This document shows positions 1-11,833 of a stretch of DNA of 64,000 bases, one piece after another. The stretch comes from Cladorhizidae sp. MBARI D1340-BT2 (Eukaryota; Porifera; Demospongiae; Poecilosclerida; Cladorhizidae). A program made the translations under genes and the position numbers. The stretch is taken from NCBI GenBank assembly GCA_028752905.1, contig JAQNBH010000014.1, forward strand, positions 21,292,990 through 21,356,989, in the 5' to 3' direction. The notes below the pieces were generated by a model. The model did no database searches, had not been told where the DNA came from, and saw nothing but the letters and a program-made list of their open reading frames with translations. Within the stretch, counting starts at the first letter, position 1, and the number at the start of each line of letters is the position of its first letter.

Positions 1-2633
1 TAATTTGAAGTGTATTTGTTAAATGTTGACTTACAAATGAATTTAGTCCAGAGAGAACATTAATGCATTATAATTATACATACTTATATCATTAAAATAC
101 TGGTAAACCTCAAGAGCAAGTCTAAATGCGCATGATCAATCTCGTGTAAGTACTTCCCTGCCTCTGTTCCTCTTCACATTTCGTCTATATGCATGTGCTA
201 CTAGTCCTAGTGTACTGCATATAACCAAATTATTGTTGTTCTTGTGTCTATCAATGGTTGTGTTGCATGCGGAAGGGAGAAGAATCCGGTACGGCCTGGC
301 CACATATACCAAGAGGTACTGCATGAAGTAGGGAGTAGGGCCGGCCCAGCCTGGCCACATGTGCAAGAAGTATTGAATGAGGCAGGGAGAAGGGCCTGGC
401 CCACTCTGTCCACACAAGTAAAGTATATTGAATGAGGTGGGGAGAACGCTATGACCCCCGTGGCAACAGAACTGTAAGAGGTGGCCTGAATAAACATAAT
501 AGTTGGCTACTAGGACTAGTTGCTTACAAAAATTTCAGGGAATTGCTGTTTAAGGTGCTAAAATTAAATGCAAAAAAAATACTAATAAAATCAGTAGCCG
601 AAAGGAGCTAGCTTGCTGCAGCACAAGAGCCTGTCCTGTACCTCTATGCTGATCAGCTTAGGCATCCCTACAATCTACAGATGTACCAGATACACATGTA
701 GCATTAGCGTTTGTAAAGACATGGCAAGTCAAGTTCTGTGAACAGATTACCTCCAAGTCCTAGTACTGTTTGTTTGTGGGTATGGCTGTAGCAGATTTGG
801 ATGAGTATAATCAAAATGTGTAACCCCATTAGTATACATCACAGCACGTGTGTAATGGAGGTTCCGCTGATATATTTGGGGGTTCATACACTTACATCAG
901 TGGTAGGCCTGGTCCAACAGGTGCATGCCATAACACCAGATGATGGCTAATGATCTTACCGGGCGAAAGTCGAGTACATGGTTAATTAAATTTCTCAACA
1001 AGATGTCCGATTGGTCAGTACATCCCCATATTATCTAGCAACAAACATAATCAGAATGTGGAAGAGCTGAAGACCATTAAAAAAAAGATGAAACTTCATT
1101 GAAATCTTGTAAAATAGCTGATATATATATACCACTTAGTTAGTCACCAACCAAGAACTAATAAAATTATGCATATTCATTTTCATATATTTGTGGTCTA
1201 GATGGGTGCAGTTATTTTGTGACGGGTCGATCCACGTCAAATTTCTTTTGGAATGGCTCATTCGTCAGAGTGAAGGGACTGCAAACAATTCCAGGGTAGC
1301 ATAAATGATTGTGTAGCTTTCCAATGAAGAACAGCTTTTAGAGATTTGCGGTCAACTTCATCTCACTCTTCAGGCAAATCTGCGGGTTAACCTAGAATCC
1401 CAGTCTGGCACAACTCCAGCACAGCCCTAGATAGTAAAGGGTGGGACTCAATGGGTTGGGAATTTCTGAACTATGTGCTAGTATACCTAGTAGTAGGGGG
1501 GTTGGGATTGTCTGAGCTATGCTAGAAGACCTAGTAGGGGGCCCAGAATGGGTTGAGACTGTTGGGGGTAGGATGTTCAGGCTCCTTTCTGGCTGAAGCC
1601 CTCACGTGTGGTGTGGCTCATTCTATTTCACTATAGCTCATTTGCATTCACTTTGCCTGAGATAACTCTAAATACTCATTCTATTCCAAAATTCCAGACA
1701 GCTGTCAACTCCTGCTGACGCTCCACTTCTTCCTATGATAATGCTAGAGACCTCTCGACATACAAGCACAGATATAGCTATATCGTCCACAAGTAAAGTC
1801 TACAGAGAGCACGTAAACCACACCGAATGCAGTTATGTGCCTTGCATGCTGTGCACATACTCTCCCATTATGATCTAACCTGTTAAAGAGTATATAACTT
1901 GTTTATGCAAAATTATACATGGCAAATTGTCTGGCTAAGTATTAACTATCATTCTGCAAGACGGGCTGGCAATAGCAGAGTTGGCATATGTCTCAGAAGA
2001 CTGCTGGGGTAGCATTGTGATGTGGGGGTTTACCAGAAAAGGTCCAAGGTCCACACTTTCCAGCAAGTTGGGGTCCATGTTATGTCCTGTGTCTGTGAAG
2101 TCACACAAGGTTTGTAGATGTATTTGGTTCTGTATGTTGTTATGATAGTTGTAGTGCTCATTATACTCAAGTGTGATTTTATCCACCATACCTTCGACCA
2201 GTCCATCTTGGTCAAATATCCAACAGATCCCTACAAAACTTCCTTCACGTCAACTATTGTATGTTGAATTTTGTGCCAAGTTCCTTAGTGAAGTGCGCGT
2301 AAACCGATGCCCATGTGCTAGCTCAAATGGACGTCTGGGATGTTGGTGCACAATAGCCACTACTACATCAAATATTTTATTTGTAGAGGCTCAGGTGACT
2401 GCATGTTTCCCGTCTAACTTGCATTAGCAAAGTGAATGTGAACAGAGCACAGCACTAGAATAAGGAGCACATGGTTAATAACAATCTGTCGTAGTCAGAA
2501 GCAGCAAAACATTACGTACTTTTATAAGTATATAAATATCTACACAAATATGAGGAGTGTAATGTAAAAAGGAGTCTTCCATCAAGTTCCACACTTGCAG
2601 TAAACAGGGAATACACTGTTACTGAGTAGCAAG
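1..2633. other. No confident gene; intergenic or intronic DNA
   Basis: I see no recognisable gene here. A minus-strand open frame at 1935-2189 reads like protein (hydrophilic, no known motif) and could be an exon, but I cannot name it. The rest is AT-rich, with stop codons in all frames. Confidence 0.5.
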
Positions 2634-2798
2634 CTACTCCTTGACTGCCTCCCTGTCCCTCTCCAGCCACTTTGCGTTGAGCCGGATGGCCTCACAGTTC
2701 TGCTTCACCATCCTATTAGTCACTGCACACGGGTTCTTCGTAAAGAACTTCTCCACCTCACACGCATGTTCTTTCGAAGCAAACCCACCAGTGGTTAC
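2634..2798 (-). CDS. Last exon of an M1-family (puromycin-sensitive type) aminopeptidase
   Basis: This is a 54-codon terminal exon. The minus strand shows a splice acceptor (AG at 2799-2800) followed by an open frame to a TAG stop at 2634-2636. The peptide carries the pattern of the C-terminal helical (ERAP1_C-like) domain of M1 zinc aminopeptidases: FAS..HA.EVE.FF, then a Q.CEAIRLNAKWLERD-type helix just before the end. In the family this helix bundle caps the catalytic domain, which trims peptides in the cytosol. The catalytic HExxH exons would lie at higher coordinates and I do not find them before the gypsy insertion at 4543. They may be far upstream, or this may be a stray exon. Confidence 0.65.
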   Translation of the reverse strand, partial: VTTGGFASKEHACEVEKFFTKNPCAVTNRMVKQNCEAIRLNAKWLERDREAVKE

Positions 2799-4542
2799 CT
2801 GCATGCATACAAGTACGACTTAGTTTGGGGCAGGTCCTCTGAGCATGAACAAACAGAACTTGAATATGAACTACAATGATTGCCAGTACTTGTAAGCTGA
2901 GTAGCTGGCCACCTGAGCAGCAGCTAGCAGAGTAATGGGATGATGAGAGGAGGTATTCAGTTTTAACTCAATAGGGCTGATAGCAGACATATCCATGCAT
3001 GCAGGGATTTCATGTTTCATGACGGATGTGAAATTGGAAGCCATCATCAAAAGTTAGCTCGCACAGTAAAATTCAACACGAGCTGTTGGTTGGCAAGGCT
3101 GCATCTAACCCTACTCTACCAGAATAACACCTGGTTTGTGAAATGGTGAGGTTTACGATGGCAAGCATCGTTGTCTTCTACAAAAGCAATTAAAAAGTGA
3201 ATAGCTACAGTGCTTATATTGCTAGCTCAAGGTGGCTAATGGTTTCACTTAATGTGAAAGTAGAAAATCATTGCCTCATGTACTAGAGCTTACAAGACCA
3301 AGGTACCAGCTGTACCAGCTATCTAAAGCTACAATAACTGCTGTGCTGTTTAACCTAAAGACTAGAGTGCTAGAGAAACAAAAACTATTCCCAGTGTTTA
3401 GATTGTTGCTAGGCTAGCCAGCATATCAATAATGCTTACCTGGTAGAACTTTCAAGCCATGAAGAAGACACACTAGACACTTGCCGTTACTATTTCACAT
3501 ACAGGAATACGTGTGTCACAATATTTTAATTTTCACTCCTAAAGAATTAGCAGCTGTTTTTAACTTGGGCACTTAGTGGTGTAGGGTTTATGATTATCCT
3601 TTACCAGATGAGTGTGGTTTCACACCAATAAGCACATTATAGAGATCATATTACAGGAAAGGCCCATATTCCTGAGGACTTAAATATTCGTGTTTTATTT
3701 CCAATTCACGAAAATTTAGGGTATGTACCCTGAGCATAAGCAAAGAAAACTTGAATGACCTTGACTACATGTCAGTATTTTGTATGCTCCTATATAGCTC
3801 TCACAATGGAGGCCAAAGAGTAGCTAGAATCTAGTACATGTATATAGCATCAAGCAGAGTTATGGAGATGAGTACATGTAAGTAACAGCAAGAAAACTTA
3901 TGGAGACAAGAGTAGCTAGCAAGACAAGGTTTCTCTAAGATTGAACTCACTCCTATTCGATCTTCAATGTGTGGACATATGGATGACCACACCCACTTTA
4001 AAGACTAGGTTAAATGAAATCATGGAATTATAAACCCTGAGACCTTATGGTACATACATATACTGTAGGGGTGGGGGTGACTCATATATATATACCCCAT
4101 GCTATAACAGCACACACTTAACAAGTAATGCTGTGGGGCAAAAAGCACACATCAAGAAATATGCTATTAGTAAGTTCCTAGACACAAAATATGCAACGCA
4201 TCACGTAAGTTTTCATCCGGGCCTGTCCTCGAGGGCCCCAGACTAGACTGGAAGTAACTGATGTCAGTGGTTAGTATAGACTTCTTCTTAACCACACCAG
4301 ACTTCTAATTTGATCCAGTCACAGCAGGAGTCAAGGCTGCCATCCTCATCACTTGAGGGCTCCCACCATGTAAGTGGAATAATATGCTAGTAGTGGTGAA
4401 GGAAACATGGAATGTTTTTGTGTGTGCTAATCTAGCTCACTATCACTCATGCCAAGCACCATAGTAGTCATTTTAGCTATGGGCTAGCTTGCTGCTGTAT
4501 CAGGTAATTTCAGAAACTCTGATGTTTTTCTAGTAGAGAAGG
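2799..4542. other. Non-coding stretch, probably intron of the aminopeptidase gene
   Basis: No exon or RNA gene is recognised. The stretch lies between the aminopeptidase last exon and the gypsy insertion, so it may be intronic. Confidence 0.4.
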
Positions 4543-5001
4543 TGTGACAGGAATATCTTAGTGTATCACCTAAGGGTCTCTACCCTACTCTAGCCTATTC
4601 CGCCACTTATTGGTACTGCTGCCACCAGGTACTTTAAGGCTAAGCACCAATCTATCCTAGCCTAGTGCCTACTAGCTAGTCAACCAGCTTGTTGTAGAGT
4701 ATCTTGAAGCCAAGGTATCCACACATTTAGTTACACACTCAGTATAGTGTCTCAACAACACAGACTCTGTAAAAACTGGGACCTTAATTAGAACTCCAGC
4801 CAGAGCCTGGTTATGACCATACAAGGACAAAACCATGTGCTAACCAATAACAATGTCCAGTGGTGAGCATGCTCAATCACTCTATCTAGCACAAACACAC
4901 ATACATGTAATAAGGTGAACAATATCTAAATCCATCTAATTATGGTCAGTCTCAGTCCTTTTGATCTTTCCCTTGCTCGTGTCACAGCTGCTCCTGTGAC
5001 A
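4543..5001 (-). repeat. 3' LTR of the gypsy element (complete)
   Basis: The LTR is 459 bp. It begins TGTGACAGGA and ends TCCTGTGACA on the plus strand, so its ends are near-perfect short inverted repeats of TG...CA type. Its first 100 bp recur at 9875-9974. Confidence 0.8.
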
Positions 5002-5018
5002 CCCTTCCCTTCTACTTC
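5002..5018 (-). promoter_or_regulatory. Polypurine tract
   Basis: The minus strand reads GAAGTAGAAGGGAAGGG directly before the 3' LTR. This is the usual position and composition of the plus-strand primer of LTR elements. Confidence 0.75.
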
Positions 5019-5036
5019 TTGAGTGTCGGACTCTCA

Positions 5037-5957
5037 TCACGACTCCATGCCTGCCTGGATAGAGCATCTGCATTCTGGTGACGCACTCCAGCACGGGGTT
5101 CGATGGTAAATACGTAAGGCTGCAAAGCCAGGGCCCACCGCGTAAGTCGTCCCGACTCCTCCTTGTGTCAGTCTAGGTAAACCAGGCTGCAATGATCTGG
5201 CACCACTTTGAATGGCCTTCCTGACAAGTACACACGGAAGTATCGGATGGCAGCCACCACTGCCAAGCACTCCTGCTCGGTCACAGAGTAACGCTGCTCT
5301 GCCGGTTTGAGGCATCGTGAGAAATATGCCACTGGGTGGTCAGTCATGCCACTGGGTGGTCAGTCTCCTTCGAGTCCATCTGGCTCAGTACCGCTCCTAT
5401 GCCGGTTCCTGATGCATCAGTGTGTAGAGTAAAGTCCTTTCCTTCATCTGGACTGGATAGTACTGGGTCGTGTGATAATGCCTCTTTCAATGCATCAAAT
5501 GCTTCATCCATCTTTGTCGACCAGAGTATGCTGTCTGGAGCTATCTTCCGAGTAGCCTCCGTCAGTGGCACGACGATCGATCCATATGCAGGGATGAAGC
5601 GCCTGTAATAGTTCGCCAATCCTAGGAATGCCCACATCTCTTTCTTTCGTCTTGGCTTCTTGTATTCCAACAGTGCATCAACTTTAGCTTGCAACGGCCT
5701 CATCATCCCTTCTCCAACCTAATGTCCCAAATATTGACAGCTCTTGCCAGCTATTTTGCATTTGGTTGTCTTTAAAGTTGAACCCGTTTTCTGAAGTCAT
5801 TCAAACACGGCTCTGAGGTGATCAATATGCTCTCCGAAGCTACGACTAAAAACTACGACGTCATCAATGTATGCTGCAGCCGATGCAGCAACGTCACCCA
5901 ACACGGTGTTCATCAAACGCTGGAAGTTTGATGGTGCATTCCTTAAACCAAAGGCAT
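5037..5957 (-). pseudogene. Gypsy pol, RT palm/thumb and RNase H (broken)
   Basis: This is the C-terminal half of pol. Near 5845-5875 the minus strand codes AAYIDDVVVFSRSF, the catalytic YxDD box of the RT palm. About 20 codons later a TGA stop stands where the family usually has Trp. From 5706 down follow the RT thumb/connection (ALLEYKKPRRKKEMWAFLGLA) and RNase H with LHTDASGTGIGAVLSQ. The RNase H end (5037-5315, AEQRYSVTEQECLAVV and QNADALS motifs) is out of frame after a tandem duplication of a 20-bp unit at 5327-5366. It would copy the element RNA and remove the template in the virus-like particle, but is not functional here. Confidence 0.85.
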
Positions 5958-7217
5958 TCACACATATTCCCACTTCCCAAATGGAGTCACGAAGGCTGTC
6001 TTTTCGATTGATTCTGGATCTACCAATACCTGATGGTAGCCTTTTGCTAAGTCCAATGTTGATATGTAGCTTGCTGAGCCTAGCTTGTCCAGCAAGTCTT
6101 TGATGTGGGACAAGGGGAACGGGTCAGGAGTAGTTACACTGTTCAGTCTCCTATAGTCGATACAAAGTTTTTTTGGCCCGTCCTTCTTGCTGACTAACAA
6201 TGCAGGGGAAGCCCAAGGGCTCCTTGACGGTCTAATGACTCCCAGCTCCAGTAGTTCTTTCACTTCCTTCCTCATCTCATCCATCTTTCTTGGATCTAGC
6301 CTGTACGGAGGTTGGTGGATTAGGTAGGGTGTGCTTGTATGAATCACTAGCAGGTTGACATCTGTCCTCCCTGGTTCATCCCTACAGATCTTTTCAAAGT
6401 CCTTCAGCAATGCTTTCACTACTCCTACTTGCTCCATGGTAAGTTGTTCGTCCAAGGCAGGGCTGCCCTCCTCCCCTTCTTCTCGTTTGCAAGGAACCAA
6501 GTCATCAACATCATCATGGCTCTCAATGCTCAAACAGCTTGCAACAGGAGAGTGATACACTTTCAGCATGTTTATATGTCTTTTCAGGGTCTTTCTCAGA
6601 TCATTCGTGACTACCAGCAGGTAAGTAGTGCTACTGATCTTTTGTTTCACTAGGAATGGACCGTCCCACTTTGGCTCAAGTTTTGGGGTCAGTCCTGGTG
6701 TTCTCACCATCACCAATTCTCCTTCATTCAATTCTCTTGCCTTTGCTTTTCTGTCGTACGTTTGTCTGTACTTCTCTTTCATTCTACTTTCGTTGTCTTT
6801 GGAGCTCTCTCTTATCCTCTCCAGCCTTTCCTGTATAGTCGTGATATACGTCAATACATTGGTTGGGGTTGTGGATCTGCTTGTCCATCTTCCTTTCAGG
6901 GCTTGCAAGGGTCCACGGATCTGGCGACCAAACAGCAACTCCGATGGGGAGTATCCAGTTGTCTGCTTTGGTGTTCTTCGATACTCGCCCAATAGATGCA
7001 GTAGAGCTAAGTCCCAGCGTCCTCGCCATTGCTTCAAGACTTTCCTAATCATGGACTTAAGTGTCGAGTTTAGCCTTTCAACCATGCCATCGGTGGCAGG
7101 ATGGTAGGGAGAGGTGGTTATTGTCTTCACTCCCAAAAATTCATATAGCTCCTCAACAGTTTTCCCACAAAGTTTGTGCCACAGTCTGTAAGGATCTCGT
7201 TTGGCACGCCTGTCCAC
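5958..7217 (-). pseudogene. Gypsy pol, integrase C-terminal half fused to RT N-terminal half
   Basis: This single 419-codon frame proves the domain order. Residues about 20-60 carry the end of the integrase core with its catalytic Glu (SPYHPATDGMVERLN). Residues about 160-215 carry the GPF-type integrase tail (PKWDGPFLVKQK). From about residue 290 on comes the RT fingers/palm (ELLELGVIRPSRSPWASPALL, then KDGPKKLCIDYRRLN and STLDLAKGYHQV with the first catalytic Asp). In ordinary gypsy elements integrase follows RNase H; here it precedes RT in one polypeptide. The frame overlaps the preceding integrase fragment by about 90 bp in another frame, which I read as a 1-nt indel near 7170. Confidence 0.9.
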
Positions 7218-8224
7218 TCAAATAGTTGAGTTAGCTTCTCTGCTATCACAAAACTTTCAGTTGATCGGAGTGGAAAAACTTCTGGCCATCTTGTGGCATA
7301 ATCTGCCACTACGAGCACAAAGCGGTGTCCTTCAGCTCTCGTTGGTAAGGGACCCGTAATGTCCATTGCTATTCTGGAGAATGGTTCATCCACTATGGGT
7401 AATGGTTGAAGAGGGACAGGTGGCAAGCTCCTGCCAGATATTTGGCATTCTGGGCAAGCTTCACACAAGGTCCTGACTTCCTGGTGCAGACCTGGCCAGT
7501 AAAATTCATCAGTGATATGTCGAGTCGTTCGGTCTCTGCCCATATGTGCCGGTTTGTGAGCTAACGATAGAATGATGTTTCTGTACTTTCTTGGCAAGCA
7601 AAGCTGTTCTGATTTATTCCCAAGTCTGTCTTCTGCCTTCCTCCACAACATGCCATCCTCGACATAAAACTTAGATTGTGTTGACTGTTCAGCTTTCTTC
7701 CACCATGTAGTCAACGTCGGGTCATTCCTTTGCTCTTGTCTTAACTCCTCTGCACTCACATCCAGTGGGTGTCCTTTCTCCTCCTGCAAGTGTTTCTGTC
7801 TTCCATGCCTCTTCTGGGCCCATGTTTTCTTGGGCTTGGAGTCTGGCCTCGGATTGTGATCCTCTTCTTCTGTATTGCTGGAATCAGGCTCAACTCCGTG
7901 ATCATCTGGTACACCAACCCATGGTTGTTCTTGATCACCTTCTTCATCAGTGGAGTAGTCATCCAATGCTTCGGCTGGTTTAACATCTTCCAACTCCTGA
8001 CTAGTATCATAAGTTTCTTTCGTGCTCTGGGATCTGGTCGTCACCATTCCCATCCACTTGTGGTAAAGTTGCCTTGTGCCCAACTCCCACAGTCCTGGCA
8101 TGTCATTGCCCAACAATACTCCGTGGTTGAGGTCGTCAACTACCAGCACTTCCAACTCTCCTTTCTTATCGTCCACTAGCAGGGTAAAGTCTGGCGATGT
8201 CATGCTGTTGTACATCTCCTCCAT
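7127..8224 (-). pseudogene. Gypsy pol, end of protease and integrase N-terminal half
   Basis: The first 50 residues match the end of an aspartic protease (VLLGNDMPGL flap/ILG-like segment). An acidic linker follows, then the HHCC zinc-binding domain of integrase (H..AHMGRDRTTRHI, CEACPEC) and the first two catalytic acids in AMDITGPLPTRAEG and EILTDCGTNF. The missing Glu lies in the adjoining frame. It would splice the element cDNA into chromosomes. Frameshifts at both ends break it. Confidence 0.88.
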
Positions 8225-8807
8225 ATGATTCAGCAGTCTTCTTTCTGCCTAGCAGACACTCTGGGGGCACCAAATCTGCTCTTACTGCTGTCTGGTCTGC
8301 CCCGGAATCCAGCAAGATGTCACTGCATGTCTTGCCTTGCACCAAGCCTTCCACAATAGCCTTTCTGCTCACCTCCGATCTGACCAGCTGTGCTTCTTGC
8401 TTTCCAGTCAGTGGAGTGTCAATGTCTAAGCTAGCCAGAGTGGGTGGCTCAGTCTTGACTTTGTTGTTTTCTCTCTTGGTTCTGCAGTCTGCAGCTAAGT
8501 GCCCAACATGGCCACACTTGAAGCAGGTCAGCTTAGATCCCCACTCTCTCCTTCTCATTTCACTTCCAGCGGATGGTCCAGTGCTTTCCCTTGACTTTGT
8601 CTTTGCTTGAATCATTCCAGTCGCTACTTCTCCTTGTTTCCATCTAGCTTTCTCTCTCATGTGAGGCGGCTGGTATTTTTGTTTGAGTCTGCCTCCCTTA
8701 TGCTGTCTCTTACTGTTTGGTACTTCTGGGCTAGTCCAGCCTCGTGCCATCACAAATCTGTCGGACAACTTAGCAGCTTCTGATGCTGTTTTTGGTTCTC
8801 GATCCAT
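8166..8807 (-). pseudogene. Gypsy Gag nucleocapsid and protease N-terminal half
   Basis: The frame contains one CCHC zinc knuckle (CFKCGHVGHLAADC), as in Gag nucleocapsid, and about 65 residues later the protease active site ILLDSGADQTAV (DSGA class). The rest of the protease is in the next frame (see 7127-8224), so a frameshift lies near 8200. N-terminal to the knuckle is a basic, Gln/Lys-rich stretch expected of an RNA-binding segment. Confidence 0.85.
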
Positions 8808-9632
8808 GCTCAGCTAGTTTCCTTGGCATATACTTTAGGAGAATATCCAATACACCTAACTGGATCATGTCCTCCATGGATGTGCACCTCTCGATCCAAT
8901 GTTGATACAACTTGGTAACTCCATGAGCCCAGTTCTCGGTTGTCGTCATCCGGACACTATCGAGTTTTTCCCCGATATGACTGAGTATCAATATGATATC
9001 TAGTCAATATGGCTTCTCTTGTCTTGGCATAATCTACTCGATCTTCCTTTGGCAAACTAGTGTAAGTCTCGGATGCCTCTGGTCTCAGTATGGGCGCCAA
9101 CTGCTTCGTCCAGTCCTTCTCGTCCACCTGATATGTGGTCATATGCACCTCAAATGCCTCCAGATAGTCTACCGGATCTTCAACTTCTTCCATCGTCCTG
9201 AATCGGGGTACTTTCTCCCGTGGTGGAGTAGCCACTGGGATTGCATCCTCCAATATCACTGAACATTCGTCACTCTTCACCGCCAACAACAGTTGCTCCA
9301 ACTTCCTTTCTCTCTCCATCAATTCATCCCTCTGTCTTCTCAACTCATATTCTGTCCGCTCCTGCTCCTTCAACTTCTCCTCCTTTCTTTCCTTCAACTC
9401 TCTATTCTATTCCATAGTGCCTTTCTCTCCCTGTCCCGCTGTTCATCCTTTTGGGTTAGGTACATGAGCAAGGCAGTTATGTCCATCGACCCCGTCACGG
9501 GTCTTTCCAACTTTACGTCATCATCTTCCTCCTCGCTCTCCAATTCAGATGAGTGTCCACCCACCTCCTCACTATCCTTAACCTCCTCCTGAGATCGGGG
9601 TTGTTCCTACTTAGATCTGGCTCGATTCGCCA
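8770..9632 (-). pseudogene. Gypsy Gag, N-terminal part (broken)
   Basis: The likely start ATG is at 9630-9632 (minus, MANRARSK), followed after eight codons by a TAG stop. Past that stop the frame codes an acidic segment and then a Lys/Glu-rich coiled coil (around 9300-9400). A capsid-like region follows (PRFRTMEEVEDPVDYLEAFE, and ILRPEASETYTSLP at about 9080), ending in another frame at 8770-8991. It would form the particle shell. At least two breaks are visible. Confidence 0.7.
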
Positions 9633-9874
9633 TAGTCCAGATGCTTGTTGTTTAGAAAATTTTGGTTGTTTCCGGTGCCTACACGGAGTACTCGACTCAA
9701 ACAATCACAATTCGATCGATCGACCTTAGCTAGCTCAGCTATACTCTAGGACTCAGTATCCACTGCCAGCAACCTCAATTCCACTGTTCAGTAGCGACTT
9801 AGCTCTAACTGTCTTAGCTTCAGTAGTCCTAACTTCAGCAGACTAACTCCAGCTATCCCACCACTGCCAACAGT

Positions 9875-9974
9875 TGTGACAGGAATAGGGTCTTAGTGTG
9901 TATCACCTAAGGGTCTCTACTCTGCTCTAGCCTATTCCGCCACTTATTGGTACTGCTGCCACCAGGTACTTTAA
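9875..9974 (-). repeat. Truncated 5' LTR of the gypsy element
   Basis: The first 100 bp of the 4543 LTR recur here (starting TGTGACAGGAATA, ending GGTACTTTAA) with a few substitutions and a small insertion. Unrelated sequence follows abruptly. The region just inside (9850-9874) should hold the primer binding site, but I cannot assign the tRNA. Confidence 0.8.
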
Positions 9975-10509
9975 CCCATTCACTGTCGGGTTTAGGAAGC
10001 ATTTTTTTTTAATTGGACTCGGGTGCAAATAAAAATCAATATTAAATCAGGAATGCGCTAAAGTCCCTAGCAACCATGGTTGATGGGATAGCATTGGTGT
10101 CGACAAATACTGTGGTCAACTTTAGGTTGCTAAGCAATGACCACAAATGATGAAAATCATTATGTGATTACAGCCTAATGAAAGCTCTTACTTCAATATG
10201 CTAGACAATGCAACATGTGATTATATATATATATTAAAAATATATATATATATGCACACACTCATTGTATTCACAAAACTTGCATAACATATATTTTTCA
10301 TTTTTTAATATTTATTTTCTGATGAAGATATTGTTATCATGTTGGTGTTGTATGAACAATTATTATTACATCTTCATCTTCCCATAACAGGACAACAATA
10401 GCAACAAAAACATGCATATACAAAAGAACAGCCATCTAGCACTCACATAGAACAGAGAGAAAAAAGGAAATACCATAGAAAGTAAAATTTAAAAAAAGTG
10501 AAGCAAAAA
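9975..10509. other. AT-rich non-coding DNA with an AT microsatellite
   Basis: No gene is seen. A dinucleotide TA run with a short A-rich break occupies about 10212-10252. Confidence 0.6.
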
Positions 10510-10920
10510 CTAGGAAACTACGAAGTCTACCATGGTGTGGTACTTGAAAAAACAGTCCCTATTTGTGACACAGAGTGTACTTTGCAGTGACGGCAAATAA
10601 GTGGTCTCATGGTCGTTTGAGATTCCAGACATGTTTTCAACTGCTACACAGACAATACACCACTGCTGTTTTTCAGTTAGTGCTGACCAATGCCCAAGCG
10701 TGGTGTTCAGCCCGTCTAGACGCTCGTTATGAACTGAGCGAGGGCGGCCAGCATGCTGATATGAGCAGAAGCATACCACTAGTTCCTTAGCTAGCTCCAA
10801 CCGGAAGGTAAAAAAATCTCTCTTCTTGTAACCCCTGGCAAGGTGATCTGCTCTGCGGACATGAGAGTCTAGAACATAGCTGTTCAGAAAGCATGCCTCA
10901 ACCATATTAATAAACACCCT
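10510..10920 (-). pseudogene. piggyBac-type transposase, C-terminal fragment
   Basis: The frame holds the end of a DDE domain (YVLDSHVRRADHLARG, then FTFRLELAKELV) followed by GRPR, ERLDGLNTTLGHW and a Cys/His-rich tail (C..C, then LCVTNRDCFFKYHT). The last two features are the hallmark C-terminus of piggyBac transposases, where the zinc-binding tail contacts the element ends. The N-terminal and catalytic parts are not seen next to it. The upstream frame is Ser-rich and unrelated, so this is a fragment. Confidence 0.65.
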
Positions 10921-11833
10921 CTTCTGGAGAATTAGAGGAGGGACTATCAAAGATACTAGCTGAGGACACAGTAGAAGAAGCAAGAGACGGAGCAAAAGAA
11001 ATGCTGGTAGGTGAAGTTCCAGAAAGAAAAAGAGGACTAGCTAAAGGCAGAGCAGAACTTGAAGCACTAGAAGCTATTTCATTACCACTACTCTGACAAA
11101 CTCGAGCATAACGAACACTCCTAGTGCTATGACTAAGCTGAACAACTGGTTGTGAAGGAGTGCATACTTCACTAGAAGAGGACACAGAGTGCGAGGGTAA
11201 AACTAAAGGAGGGCATGATGATGGAACAGACAATGATGATGATGGAAATAGTATAGGAGTGACTACAGATGTAACATAAGTCATAGAACCTGATGCAGAG
11301 GTTACACAACCTAGAGTTGCAGATACTGGTATATAGGAACAATGGAGAAGGTGATGAAGCAGCCATCACAGCAATAGGAGGGCTAGCAACAATAGATTGT
11401 GTCAGAGTTCATGAAGAAGCTCTGTCAGCTGCCCAATCCATCACTTCATGCATCAAAGATAAGAAATTGGCATCAAATAATTTTACCGCGGACTACCGCA
11501 ACAAGGAAACTAAAAGAGCATTGTAGTTCCATGCTCTGCTTTACAAACAACAAAACTAGCTATAGCTAAACTGTAGCTAAACTGACTGTAAATACCTTCT
11601 TCATCGCTGGTATTCTCATCTCCATCTAGATCGTCACCTCGAGTGAAAGCGCTAGGCTTCCTGAATGTAGGTCATCAGCAACTATTCTGCCAAGCGATAG
11701 CGGAGCTTCAGGGTCAACACGGCTCTGGCCAAGGTAGGATGAGATGCCAGCGCCTTATTGATCACTGCTTTCATCCTCAGAAAGTCCAAAATCGTCTCCC
11801 TAAACCTTAGAAATAACTTTATCCAAGGAAAGT
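10921..11833. other. Low-complexity, Ser-rich open frame and non-coding DNA
   Basis: A minus-strand frame at 10907-11284 is dominated by Ser/Pro with no motif. A plus-strand frame at 11293-11526 is hydrophilic and unrecognised. Neither can be supported as a gene. Confidence 0.35.

Larger units (their letters stand above)
4543..9974 (-). mobile_element. Gmr1-like Ty3/gypsy LTR retrotransposon, decayed
   Basis: The element reads on the minus strand: partial 5' LTR (9875-9974), gag, protease, integrase, reverse transcriptase, RNase H, polypurine tract, full 3' LTR (4543-5001). Integrase before RT is the copia-type order, but the RT, RNase H and GPF-type integrase tail are gypsy-like. That combination defines the Gmr1 group of gypsy elements. 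Several frameshifts and stops (TAG in codon 9 of gag, a stop after the YIDD region, shifts near 7170 and 8200) and a 5' LTR cut to 100 bp show it is dead. Confidence 0.85.

Noticed and set aside
2173..2427. Plus-strand 84-residue frame and antisense possible integrase-like fragment
   Set aside because: Neither strand shows a motif strong enough to support a call.
7769..8179. Hydrophobic plus-strand frame resembling a membrane protein
   Set aside because: It is antisense to the integrase/protease frame of the gypsy element.
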